From Cordilura impudica (lineage: Eukaryota > Arthropoda > Insecta > Diptera > Scathophagidae): a stretch of DNA of 64,000 bases. The notes under the pieces were generated by a model. That model saw only the letters and a program-made list of their open reading frames with translations, was not told the DNA's origin and ran no database searches. The stretch lies in NCBI GenBank assembly GCA_963682025.1, contig OY821519.1, positions 187,611,253-187,675,252 of the forward strand, in the 5' to 3' direction. Positions 23,915 to 34,585 of this stretch are shown one piece after another (positions within the stretch are counted from its first letter, which is position 1; each line of letters starts with the position of its first letter). A program made the position numbers and the translations under genes.

Positions 23915-23961
23915 TCCCCGACGTTTCGTAACTTTTTGGTTACTTTTTCAAGGGTCGTCTA
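23915..23961 (-). ncRNA. Degenerate hammerhead-like motif of the Penelope-like element
   Basis: On the minus strand a 5-bp hairpin (GTAAC, loop, GTTAC) is followed directly by GAAAC and GTCGGGG. Many Penelope-like elements carry a hammerhead ribozyme in their terminal repeats, where GAAAC follows stem II. The other core box reads UAGACGA rather than CUGANGA, and about 11 extra bases separate it from the stem, so self-cleavage is doubtful. Confidence 0.35.
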
Positions 23962-24189
23962 TTTAAATAAAATAAAATAAAATAAAAACACAACATTAAC
24001 ACACAATAATTGCACAAATATGAACAATAAAAACTTACAACAATAAGAATTTTAAACTTTATCACATTACAACATTATTAATATAAATCACAGCAAACAT
24101 AAAAACACAAAATTGTATAATTACAGACATAAAACACAAATTTGTATAATTACATTTAGCTTAAAATTAATATCACAGAATGTTTCTAA

Positions 24190-24592
24190 CTAACTAGTAC
24201 AAATATTTTGGGTGTCCTCTTTGTGGTTCATGGTTGTATTTATATTCTTTCGAATTCGTAAGCTTTCAATTGTGTACCGCTTTTTTTCTATTTTTTCTAC
24301 ATCCAGTATTTTCGTGTTGTTGAAATTTATTTTGTGTCCAGTTGTAATTACATGTTTTGACAACGCTGTGCTTTCTCTCTCTTTTATGATGTCCATTTGA
24401 TGTTCTCCTAATCTCTTTTCCAATGTTCTTTTAGTTGTTCCTATATAAATAAGATCACAGCTGTTGTTTTTATCACCCTCACACTTGACTTCGTATACAA
24501 CATTACTTTTTTGTAGCTTTTCTATTGGAGTTTTTGTTTTTGAAAAAATTGTATTTATTGTTGTGTGTGGTTTGTATGCAAATCTGATGTTT
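24190..24592 (-). pseudogene. Penelope-like element, GIY-YIG endonuclease domain
   Basis: One open frame runs from the mini-me junction (24592) to a stop at 24190, about 134 codons. It contains VVYEVKC (the GIY strand equivalent), then LIYIGTTKRTLEKRLGEH with the YIG strand and the conserved R and H, then ALSKHVITTGHKINFNNTKI. This is the C-terminal endonuclease that Penelope-like elements use to nick DNA for target-primed reverse transcription. It is separated from the RT by the mini-me insertion, so no full protein can be made, though the domain itself looks intact. Confidence 0.9.
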
Positions 24593-25397
24593 ATACCCTA
24601 TACCACTATGTGGTTTGGGTATAATGACTTTGTGCTGCTGTTTGTAACAACCAAAAATATTTGACCTAGACCCATCTTTAATTATACCGATCGAATCAGA
24701 ATCACTTTCTGAGTTGATTTAACAATGTCCGTCCGTCCGTCCGTCCGTCCGTCCGTCCGTCCGTCCGTCCGTCTGTGTGTCCATGTAAACCTTGTAATCA
24801 AACTGCAGGTCGCAAATATGAATATATTTCGATGAAATTTAGTATGTAAGCCTTTATCGGCCATGGGATGAACGCTATTGAAATTGGTGATAATCGGTCC
24901 ATGTTCAGACCTAGCCCCCATACAAATTACCCATATGAAATCGACGAAAATTGCCATAAGATCCAAATTGTCATATAGATCTCACTCAAATTGGGTTTGT
25001 ATGCATTCATTACATCCACTAATGAGTAGTCCAAAAATGGTCCCTTTGACCCCATACAGAGCTGCTTCCCGATCTTCACTTAAATCTATTAAAAAACAAA
25101 AATATTGCGCTGATTCTTCTCAAATTTTGTTTGTATATATTTTTGCAAAATACAAGAGACTTTACCAAACATGATCAGGAGCGGTCCATTTTTGGACCTA
25201 GTCCCTATGTAGATATAGCATCCGATATGAACTTTTTCATATCTGCAGCCAACAAAATTAATAAAAATCCCATTCAAATTTGGTTTTTGCTTATTTTCTA
25301 TGTCCAGTTAGTTGGGCCTGAGAGATAGGGTCTCTAAACGCATGGTATAGGGTATCGTATAGTCGGTCTAGACCGACTATAATTTTCTTACTTGTTT
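24591..25397 (-). mobile_element. Mini-me-like repeat inserted in the Penelope-like element
   Basis: Starts ttataccctataccactatg (24591) and ends at the palindromic side tcggtctagaccgactata, then ttttcttacttgttt (25397). A (GTCC)n run of about 11 units lies at 24725-24775. It breaks the coding frame between the RT/linker and the endonuclease. The clean junctions and long microsatellite suggest it is a young copy. Confidence 0.9.
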
Positions 25398-26620
25398 TTG
25401 TTTCCATTGTTGTTCTAATACTTGTATTATCTGTCAAACCCGGGATAAATTGTACACTGTAAAAACTCTTTGTGTCTTTTTCTTTAATGTTTTGATGTTC
25501 AAGATTAGAGTTGTGGTTTAATAGTTTTTGTGTATCATTTAAAATAGTATTTGTAATTTTCCTCGGGAAGCTGTTGTTTATTAATATTTTGGTGATTTTT
25601 TGTATATTATTTGTGTGATATTTTTTGTCGCTAATATTTAGTACTCTATAAATAAGGTTTTTGCGGTGTTTATTATTTGATTTTTCGGCTGAGTTGCGTT
25701 TTAATTCATTATTCTGCCTGAACACGTTTCTTTAGTGTACCAATCAAAAGAAATATTGTCGGTAGTTCGTCGAAGTTTCATGTCCAAATATGCGATTTCC
25801 CCTTTTGATTCAATTTCAACAGTAAATTGAATTTTGGATGTTGAAGGTTTAAAGTTTTTAAGATTTCATCTTTTTCGTCTAATCTGATTACGGCTAGAAT
25901 ATCATCTACATATTTCGATATGTGTTTTATGTGAATACTTTTATTTTCTAATTCTGTAAGTGCATCGTCAAGTAGGTTGTCTAAAACAATATCTGCTATA
26001 GTCGGGGAGAGTGGGTTTCCCATCGGCATTCCGAAAATCTGATTATATAATTTATCATCATATATGAAATAGTTGTTGTCTATCAAACAAAAGTTAAGAA
26101 TTTTCAAAAAGATGTTTTTCGGTATACTCGTCAATTCCTTAACTTTGCTCCATTGTCCCATAATGTTACGTATTGCTGTGTGAACTGGTATATTCGTGAA
26201 GAGAGAAACTACGTCAAATGACACTAATATTTCATTTTCAACAAGTTTCACATTTTTCAAACTATCTTTCACCTGAATTGAGTTTTTTACATTGTATTTT
26301 TCGGATATAAGATTTTTCAGTATCTGGCCAACATATTTTGATAATTCGTAACAAGGGACTTGTACCGATGAAACTATTGGTCTAAGGGGAATATCTTGCT
26401 TATGGGTTTTGGGCAATCCGTATATTCTTGGTGCCGTTGAGGCGGAGCATAGCAATTGGTGTTTTTTCCACGAATCAATGTGATTATTTTTGAATAAATC
26501 CAATATAATATTGTTGTTTTCTTTTTGAAGTTTTTTTGTAGGGTCTGTTCTTAATGTACGGTAGGTTGCCTTATCCTCTAATAATTTTTCCATTTTTTCC
26601 TTGTATTCATGTTTATACAT
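25398..26620 (-). pseudogene. Penelope-like element reverse transcriptase and linker
   Basis: An open frame of 280 codons (26620-25778) carries the RT motifs of Penelope-like elements: PRIYGLPKTHK (residues 64-74), LRPIVSS (79-85), SFDVVSLFTNIP (134-145, first catalytic D), GMPMGNPLSP (197-206) and YVDD (237-240, catalytic DD). A frameshift near 25810 moves the reading to ...GEIAYLDMKLRRTTDNISF. A second near 25730 moves it to the 25725-25400 frame (linker, basic). The frame then runs into the mini-me copy. The RT core looks intact, so the element may have been active recently, but this copy is broken by the two shifts and the insertion. Confidence 0.92.
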
Positions 26621-26957
26621 AATAATATCATTATAAATATTTGTTGGGTTTATTATTATTAATAAATAATTATATAAGAGCCTAAAGGTATGCTAATCAA
26701 TTTTAGCCAATTCACAATTCAACACAAGTAAACACACACAGCATTGCATAGTTTTTATTTGAAGCTTAAATATGTGTTTTATGTATGTGTTGGTAGCAAC
26801 TTTAAATGACTACTACTCCAAAAAAAATGTATCCAAAAAAATGTATCTGAGGCACATCTGTAAAGATAGTGTACCTATGCAAAGAAATGCCTTTGAAATG
26901 GTATATTGTTTGTCAAAATAGGTTGATAACTAAAGGCCTTGCCATTAATATTATAGA

Positions 26958-27645
26958 TAGGTGTATTGCTAATTTGTACAGCAATTTTGTTAACTCACAA
27001 GTTTTAAGAAAACCCTGGTAGGTGTGATTAACAGCTTTCATCGGTAGAATCCCAAAATGCAATAGACGCCATTAACTTGAAACGTAAGCTTAACCATTTT
27101 AAACCGGTTTTGATACTTGTTCAATAGTCTAGGTAGGAATCGGCATTAATATACCAATAGCATATATATCTCACTGAGCATATCATTTGAGATTTAAGTA
27201 CTTCATATATTAAAACTTTTTTGAGGTTCGAATAAATGCTTAAACATACTAAAATCGTTGCCTTGTCTTTTAGATGACGTATTTCTCATAAATTATTAGA
27301 AAATTTATAATTTCAAAATAATAATTTTAGACTGAAATTAAAATTAAATCTGTTGCAGATAAACCAAGACCAACTGACTACCTGATCTTACTTAGACCAA
27401 TTGACTACCTCTTTTCTTAGTTCTAATTATCACAATTGATTGAACTCATGATTTCCTTAAATCTCTTACTGATATATGTGTTTTCCAAATAAATGACGTT
27501 CCAAACTGCAATAATGGGATGCTGGATCTCATATTCATAAATTTGCCTACACTATTCAAAATACTTGAACAAATCCGTTAATTTTTTTTCCTAAGAATCG
27601 TTAAACTTTTAATATCCACACCACTTCTACAGAGAGCTAAAATGT
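26958..27645. other. No recognisable gene
   Basis: AT-rich, with short frames only. Nothing seen beyond the Helitron border at 26957. Confidence 0.5.
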
Positions 27646-27649
27646 TCAG

Positions 27650-28190
27650 TGTATCTGAATCATTACGCTTTAACGAACTAAATTGGTATAAAATCTTTCA
27701 TTTAAAAATAATGGAAGTAATTTTGATCAATTAATCCAAAAAATTTATATAACGAAAACTGTGCCTGTAATAAAAATTGTTAAAGCAAACGCTCATCAAT
27801 GGAAAATCGTAAGAACAGTCTCTATAAAAATATATAGAAAAGTAGTAATATAATTGATCAAAGATTTATATCATATCCAATAATTTTGAAAATTAATATT
27901 CCTGTGCTTTCCAACGATGTTGATATTGCAAATGTTTTTGCTGAATTCTTGGCGTCCACATTTTCCATATTTTAACTTCAATTAATATTTTGCTTCTAAA
28001 AAGTAATAAAAGTTCATTTAATCCTGGACCTGATGGTTTTTCAGCTGCATCTAGAAAAATTATGCCGAAGCATTGGCTACTCCTTTAACTCTTTTATATA
28101 ATAATTCTCTTAAATATGGCTTTTTCCCAAAGTGTTGAAAAGACTCGTTTATCATTTTGCACTATAAATCTTGCAACCGCAGTGCAAAAC
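27650..28190 (+). pseudogene. LINE fragment, end of endonuclease to start of RT
   Basis: Readable pieces are FNELNWYKIFHLK near 27675, VDIANVFAEFLASTFS near 27920, then SSFNPGPDGFSAA near 28015 and PLTLLYNNSLKYGFFPK near 28080-28130, followed by a trace like YKSCNRS at 28165. This order matches the region before and at RT block 0-1 in insect LINEs (G-P-D-G, L-x-x-x-F-N-x-S-L..G-x-F-P). Frameshifts occur between pieces. It differs from the fragments at 180-490 and 43990-45230 and so is a separate lineage or region. Confidence 0.7.
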
Positions 28191-28569
28191 TTAATGCTCT
28201 TAGAGAAAATAATATCGCAATTATGGCAAAAAAATGCATTGATTTCTGCCAGAAAGATCAAGGAAGAGTTAAAATTAAATATTTCATTATGAACAATATG
28301 AGGACGATTCAACCGTGGCGGTTTGAAAAATTCCTATATAAATATAAAAATCAGTTGGACTTTGCTAAAATATATATCATTTTGGATTCGCACAGAACGA
28401 GAGTTAATTCACACCCAGGAGTTTATATAAGTTTATTTAAAAATACGAAAAAAATCCGGACCGAACTAAATATATATATTCTTGATTTTTATAACAAGCG
28501 GTGTGGATTTAGCGATGTGTTCCTTTCCGTCTTTTTATTATAATTACGATAACTCGTGGTTGCTATTTT

Positions 28570-29230
28570 TTAATGAAAATGTTTCACTGACATCCTGGGC
28601 AGGTTGTTGTTTAAAGTCATCAAAATGGGGTCAATAAGTGAAGAGATTTCAATTAAAATATAAAAAAAAAAGCTCTTGAAAAAACTATGATTTTTCTTTG
28701 TTGTTCTTATTATCGTTGTTATTTTAAATTTTGCTTCTTGAGTGTTCTTGTTCGTGTGGTAGTTGTGTTTGTAGCATTTGGTTAAAGCTGACAACGAGAG
28801 AAAATGTATTTAAATTAAAGCATTGAAATAAATACATTTCTAATAAAAAAATCTTGCATTTTTCTCCAGCTTTCTATAGCTCAGCGAACTTAAAACTATC
28901 ATACATATAAGAATATCTGTTTTTATACCTTATATATCAGTTCGACACTCCGTTACTAATTCACCGAAATAATATCCGGAGTCCATAAATTTTCTTGCTC
29001 CTTTAACAAGATAAGTTGATTTAGCGATGGCTGTCTGTCAGTCTGTCCGTGAAAAAGGAGACCACACGCTGAATAAATGAGCTAGGCTCATAATTTTTAC
29101 ATTATATCGTTTACTAACATCCGGAGGGAGTTGCTGTTTAAAATCATCAAAATTGGTCCAATCAGTCACAAGACATGAATAAAAATGTGAGAACATAAGA
29201 CTATTCAATGGTTTTTTCTTTTTCTTCACC
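28570..29230. mobile_element. Second mini-me-like family, two decayed pieces
   Basis: The piece 28575-28780 ('tttcactgacatcctgggcagg', 'tttctttgttgttctta') and the piece 28925-29160 ('tttttatacctta', 'gttgatttagcgatggctgtctgtc', 'ctgtttaaaatcatcaaaattgg') match parts of the copy at 48000-48440. Both have a (GTCT/GTCC) trace. Confidence 0.6.
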
Positions 29231-29339
29231 CTTTCATGCCCGAATTAATTGGGGCATGGTTAAACATTTTTAAAATTTATGAAATTGTTAGTTTAGACCT
29301 AAATATGAATTTTCTTACCTTTCAGCAAAATATTAAGCA

Positions 29340-29745
29340 CTTAAATTTAAACTTTTAAATATCTTTATAACTTTTTTTAAAAAAGTACCTTTCCTTAAAA
29401 GTATTTTTTCTTAAATAGTTAATTTTTTAAAAAAAGTGCTTGTTTTAAACTTAACTATTTAAAACAGTATTCTTTTTTCAATAAACTGCCCATTTTTAAA
29501 TAGTACCTATGTTTTAAAAAAGTATCTTTCATAAAAATTACCTTTTTTAAAATCTTTAAAAAACAGCTTTCTTAAAACAATAATTTGAAAAAGTGAGTAA
29601 CTTTAATTTAAAAAAAGAACCATTTTTTAAAACAAGTAAATTATTTCTAAAATGTTCTTTAAAAGTTACCCTTTCCAATAAAGTACCCTTTTAAAAAGAA
29701 ATCGTTCTTTTTTAAAAAGTACTCTTTTTTTCAAAAAAGTGCTCT
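29340..29745. repeat. Degenerate array of TTTTAAAAAAGTACC-like units
   Basis: Words such as ttttttaaaaaagtacct, ttaaaaagtact and ttttaaaacaagta recur about every 20-30 bp in both orientations. The short inverted words would fold into many small hairpins. No open frame is present. Confidence 0.6.
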
Positions 29746-29799
29746 TATTTGGATTAGTGTCCCAATTTCAGTTAAAAAAAATATAAAATGCTGTCAACG

Positions 29800-30172
29800 A
29801 GTGACTCAAGGCTAAAAGCATTACCTATATGGCCAAACATGGTGGCGGAATTCTCGTAGCGTGGGACTATTTTTCAACCTCAGGAGCCGGACGTCTGGCC
29901 AAAATAGGTTAAATAATAACTGGTGAGCACTACATTAGTATTTGGCAAGTAGTGTTGAAGAACAAGGTCTCGAAACATCTTCTTAATGAAAGTAATATCG
30001 TAACATTTGATTGGCCTGCTCAGTGTCCCGACTTATATCCCATAAAACACTTGTATACCATAATTGATGACAAAATTCCGATGGATAAAAATTTATTGAT
30101 TTGGAATAAAATGGAAGCTGAATGGATGGCGATTCCAAAAAATTTTTTGAACTTTGAATTCAAGTATGCCTA
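29800..30172 (+). pseudogene. Tc1-like transposase, C-terminal part
   Basis: Near 29840 the frame reads KHGGGGILVWDYFSTSGAGRLAKI, the block before the second catalytic D in Tc1 transposases. From 29952 an open frame gives NIVTFDWPAQCPDLYPIKHLYTII...WNKMEAEWMAIPKNF, equivalent to the W-P-A-Q-S-P-D-L-N-P-I-E-H-L-W block. The catalytic E (N-P-I-E) is changed to K. The N-terminal half is absent. The copy is inactive. Confidence 0.85.
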
Positions 30173-30180
30173 AACGACTC

Positions 30181-32103
30181 AAAGAGGTCATAATTAACAA
30201 AGGTGGTAGGTATAACAGAATATTAATTTTTAGCTTTTCTAGAAAGATAAATTTAATTTATACTTTATTTTGTGTAGCCAAAAAAATTATCTAAGTTTCA
30301 TTTTCTATGATATTTACTAAAATATTAAGTAAAATATTTCTGTTTTGTTATTATTTTGGTAGTATTTAAGATGAAATAAACGTTCGTTCACTTAAAAGAA
30401 AACGATGCTTAATAATTTGATACTGTGTCAATTGAAAGAAATATAGTGTATGGTATTTTCAGACTTACAGAAAATAATTTGATGTTTTTCCTTCTTTGAT
30501 TCAATAATCTTTAATTCAAACAAAAATACAATATTATGTCATCACTTAGAAGGTGCAACTTAATGCCATTTTTGAAGAAAAAAATCGACGAAAATGTCTA
30601 CATAAATTATTCATTTTTTGATAAATTATGCACAAGTACACGGCATTTTTTTTTTACTGGCAGCACCATTTAATACAGCTTTTTTTAATTTCGTTTGTGG
30701 TGTTCGAAAAAAATTTTTTGATGCATCTTTTAATGGAGTCAGCCTTTTTTTTCTTAATGTTTTTAGGGTTAATGATCCTGTGTCAGGAATTTTGATTTAT
30801 ATCTTGAAATTTTTTCTTGTAAACAACAGCACTGTGTTAAATTCATTGTTGTCTTGCCTTTAGGGAACAACAAAAAATATGTTTATCAAATAAACACATT
30901 GAAATCAAACATATTTTTTTTTTTGGGTTAAATATGAAATTAAAAATTTTAAAATAAATTAGTTAGCTTTTTTAATTAAAATTTAAGCTAAATTTGGGCT
31001 TCCGAAAAAAATGTTATCAATTAATAATAATAAACATGTTTTTGCAACTCATACAAAACTCACACAAAACTCAAATTTTTGATGTTCGATTAAGTTTTAC
31101 ATACGACATGCGCATAAATGTTTTATTTTCAGCTTTGATTATTATTGACGATTAGTGGCCATACAAAACAAAACGCTATAAGATTTCTATTATTTATTCA
31201 CGCCAGCCTTATACTTTTCTTTATATTGAAACTGTATAGTATGAAGGTGAAGGAATAAGTAGCGCTTTTATACTCTTTAATACATATAAATATTGAATAT
31301 CTACAACATGAGAAAAAAAACTCTAAAATTAGTTCTTCACTGATCTTAAAAGAACTTTTAAAACTTGTTTCAAATTTGAATTTAGTCCGTGACGATATTG
31401 TATTTTAGGCAATTCTACACTTTATTTTGAAGTGTGACGGATATGATTAGCTAGATATGATTGTAGTTATGAAATAATGAAGTTTGTAATAGCCTAAAAT
31501 TCTCTACCTAGATCAACATTTTATAATAGCGATCGACTCAGAATTATATTCTTTGTCAATTTATTTATGCACAACCGTTCGATAGTCCATCTGGGAGTTT
31601 GATGAACACTATTGAATTTGCTAACAATCGCTGCATGGGTAAACCTAGCATTAAAATGCCCCATTTGGTCTGAATATCTCTAAAAAACACCCTCCCAAAT
31701 AACAATTATTTTGTAAGTACATATAAATACATATGTAGATGTTTAACAATCTCGTTCAAATTCGGTTTATGTTTACTAGCAACAAAACAATATGTGTAGA
31801 TCATGTTTATTCTTCGATCCGTTTCAGAAAAATTTTAAAAATCTAGCATCGAATTGTTAGAGCATATTTTGGCATTAAAGGTATATTTCCGCACATTGTC
31901 TTAAGAGCGTATTATGACATAAAAACGTATTCTTGAAGTATATTTCTAGTTTGGAAAAAATATTTAAATATACTTCTTAAATTAGTGTGTTCGGCTTCCA
32001 ATCGCTGAGCCGAACAATACAATTTGTCTCATGTTGTTGAACCTATTTGTGTAAAAGCGGATTAAAAATCGATTACACGTTCTGAGTTCAACTTTCATGC
32101 AAC
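30181..32103. other. No recognisable gene; one worn mini-me-like fragment
   Basis: At 31490-31680 the order of words ('cctagatcaacatttt', 'gcgatcgactcagaatta', 'gatgaacactattgaatttg') is that of a minus-strand mini-me copy, strongly diverged. The open frame 30618-30863 is F-rich and has no domain. Confidence 0.5.
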
Positions 32104-32805
32104 ATCTATATATATAAAATTCATTTTCTGTTTGTTTGTTTGTTTATTTGTTTAACCGCTATACAAATTTTTATTTTTCAACGGATTTCTCTGAAATTTG
32201 GTACGCACAATCTCTGTACTCTTGGCACACTTTTTGTGTGCAACTCATTTTCTGTTTTTTTAGTTATTTGTTCGCTATAAAAATTTTTATTTTCCAACGG
32301 ATTTCTCAAAAATTTGGTACGCACGATCTCTATACCCCAGAGAAGGTCATCATATGTTTCTTACCAGCCACGATAACTTTTACGCCCACTTTTTGAGTAT
32401 ACAGTTCATTTTCCGTTTTTTAGTATATTTGTTCGCTATACAAATTTTAATTTTTCAACGGATTTCCCTGAAATTTGGTATGCACAATCTCCGTACTCCA
32501 GGCAAGGTCGCCATATGATTCTTACCGCCACGCCTGATTTTGCACCTACTTCTATGTATATAACATTTGTTTATTCCTTTTATTTGTTTCTTTGTTTGAC
32601 TGTTATACAAACTTTTACTTTTCAACGGCTTTCTCTGAAATTAGGTACACGTAATCTCTGTACTCCAGTGAAGGTCGGATTATATATCTTTCTGGCCAAG
32701 CCTACTTTTACGCCCACTTTTTTATAAAACTCATTTTCTGTTTTCTGTATATTTGTTTGCTATAAAAATTTGTATTTTTCAACGGATTTCTCTGAAATTT
32801 GGTAC
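32104..32805 (+). repeat. Tandem repeat of five units behind a Helitron-like 5' end
   Basis: The segment opens with A followed by TCTATATATATAAAATTCATT, nearly the 5' end of family B. Five units then contain 'ttttcaacggatttctctgaaatttgg' near 32175, 32290, 32452, 32617 and 32775. Some of the units also hold 'cgcccacttttt'. The open frames at 32136-32396 and 32515-32727 are products of the repeat. It looks like a Helitron with internal tandem repeats whose 3' part is lost. Confidence 0.65.
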
Positions 32806-32825
32806 ACACGGGAATAACTTCACGA

Positions 32826-33697
32826 TGAACAAATTCCCCAAATTTAAAAAAGGTCCCCAAAAGAAATGAACAAATTCCCCATTTTTTAAAAAATGAAATA
32901 AAAAAATGAACTCCCCAAATTCGTTCTTAAATTTTGTCATATTTTTATTTAATGTATTTTGTTAAATATTTATTTAAGTGAAAATTTGCATACTTATCTC
33001 AATATCTGTCCTGCAAAATACACATTTAAAATCTGTATTCTTTTCAACAGAATCATTTCGGTGCGCAGAATCGGGGCGCGCTCGCGGAACACAGCTTAGC
33101 TAAAATATATTTTGGTGATTAAAATAAGTTGACGGCAACTGCGCGACAGGACTGGTCTGGCTGCCAAACGCACGGAAGCGACGCGATGCGCTCGCGGAAC
33201 AGAGCTCAGCTAAAATAACGCAATGTTCTGAAAAATATATTTTGCCGACTAAAATAAGTTGACGCCAACTGCGCGGAAGCACGTTATAAACAGTTGCTTA
33301 AAGCAACCTTGCGGCACAATTTTAAACGTCGCATTCATTTTCCATTTCTGAAACTTTTATAAATTTGAAGTCTCTGCTTAATGGTGATCATTTATTGAAT
33401 GAAATAATTAAATTTTTAAACTTCAGATTCCTCTAATTTGCAAACGATTCCGTTATATTTGATGTTTATAAAATAAATAAACTTAAAAAAAGCGGTTTCG
33501 CATTTTATTTTTGAAGTATTTTTGCTGTAGCGTCTTTTAAAAACATCTAAGTTAAAAAATCAAAAAATTTTAAATTGAAATAAAAAATTTACTCCCCAAA
33601 AAACGTAAACATTGGGGAACTTTTTCATCATGAACAAATTCCCCAATCCCATACAAATTTTTGGGGAGAAAGTTAAGTTTTTTGAGGAATTTGTTCA
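32826..33697. mobile_element. Candidate inverted-repeat element (about 870 bp) with GC-rich core
   Basis: The left side has ATGAACAAATTCCCC at 32825 and again at 32866. The right side has one direct copy at 33630 and an inverted copy ending at 33697. The outermost pair shares 13 bp (ATGAACAAATTCC). The interior holds a GC-rich duplicated segment in an otherwise AT-rich window. No transposase and no clear target-site duplication is seen. Confidence 0.5.
33078..33275. repeat. GC-rich direct duplication, about 110-bp period
   Basis: Unit 33078-33145 (gcgctcgcggaacacagctt...aactgcgcg) recurs at 33188-33275 with a short insertion (aacgcaatgttctga). It has CpG-rich ends, unlike its neighbourhood. 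Confidence 0.85.
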
Positions 33698-33711
33698 TTG
33701 GGCACTGAGTA

Positions 33712-34032
33712 CTCATCGCCTGGTAAGCATAGTGAACCATTTTTCAAGTCAAAGGCCTAGTTTTCTATATTTTAGCATTAAATTTTACAATTTTATTTCA
33801 GAAATTATTCAATGCATTTTAACTGAAGATATTCCAGAAGTTATTAATTGAATATTATAAAAACTATTAATTGTTTTTTTTTATAGCAATTATCAGCTGC
33901 GTTTCAAAAAATTAAGTGTTCTTCTTATTAGAAAATTCGAAAGACAGTCTGTCAAGAAAGTGTTTTGACATAATAAATATTTTGTTGCTTTGACTTTTAA
34001 ACATAATTCTCCTCTTATGTTTGAAATACTTA
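33712..34032. other. No recognisable gene
   Basis: AT-rich spacer with nothing readable. Confidence 0.5.
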
Positions 34033-34585
34033 TCTCTAATATTAATAGGCAAGGCGATTTCTTGTGACCGATGTAACTTTGTCAGTTTTGAACCGATTTT
34101 GACCAAACATACCTCATTCGAAAGGTATTTCTTTTTTAGCTGTCCAAATTTGTACCGTCTGGAACATTTTTATGAGAAAAATTCATATAAAATTGCTACT
34201 AAACAGACATAAAATTATGCAATTCTGTGTGTGTGTTTATTAAATTTGTTAATGTGTTTCCAAAAATTGTATATGAAAAGCCCTGTGCTGAATTGAAACA
34301 TAATTTTGGACATAAACCAATAACATAATCGATTTTCATTATAATAATTGCATATCACACGCCCTGTGTTGAGCTATGAATTGCATAAAATTATCATACC
34401 TTTCGGTGGCATATAAGGTGGTTCAAATACCTTTAGGTCCTTATATCTTTGTGTTCAACAAATATTTATAATGAAAAAAATTTTATTAATTGAAAAGATT
34501 AAAAAACGTTGAAAGAACTAAATTGAATGAAATGATCAAATTTTCTAGAATTTTCACTTGAATTTCTAGGAATGGGTTCTGCTGG
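34033..34585 (+). mobile_element. Helitron-like element, family A (553 bp)
   Basis: Starts TCTCTAATATTAATAGGCAA after A (34032) and ends CTGG before T (34586). It contains 'cttgtgaccgat', 'ttgctactaaacag' and the worn hairpin area 'gaattttcacttgaatttctagg'. The longer size comes from an extra 'cataaaccaataac' segment that it shares with the copy at 61619-62174, which suggests a subfamily. Confidence 0.85.

Larger units (their letters stand above)
23709..26957 (-). mobile_element. Helitron-like element, family A, split by a Penelope-like element
   Basis: The 3' end on the minus strand is CTAG at 23709-23712, bordered by A (T on the minus strand). Its imperfect hairpin is gcactcgaaattggagtgc at 23722. 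The 5' end is ...AATATTATAGA at 26957, bordered by T. Family A sequence fills roughly 23709-23860 and 26680-26957. Everything between is a Penelope-like element that holds a mini-me copy, giving three levels of nesting. Without the insert the copy would be about 450 bp, like its relatives. Confidence 0.85.

Noticed and set aside
24725..24780. (GTCC)n tract as a coding repeat (TDGR)
   Set aside because: It is the microsatellite of mini-me-like elements; its length varies between copies and breaks any frame.
25089..25328. Open frames on both strands inside the mini-me copy at 24591-25397
   Set aside because: They are frames of a non-coding repeat and recur with every copy of it.
28157..28543. 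128-codon open frame
   Set aside because: Its first part overlaps a LINE fragment out of frame; the rest shows no motif and has AT-driven composition.
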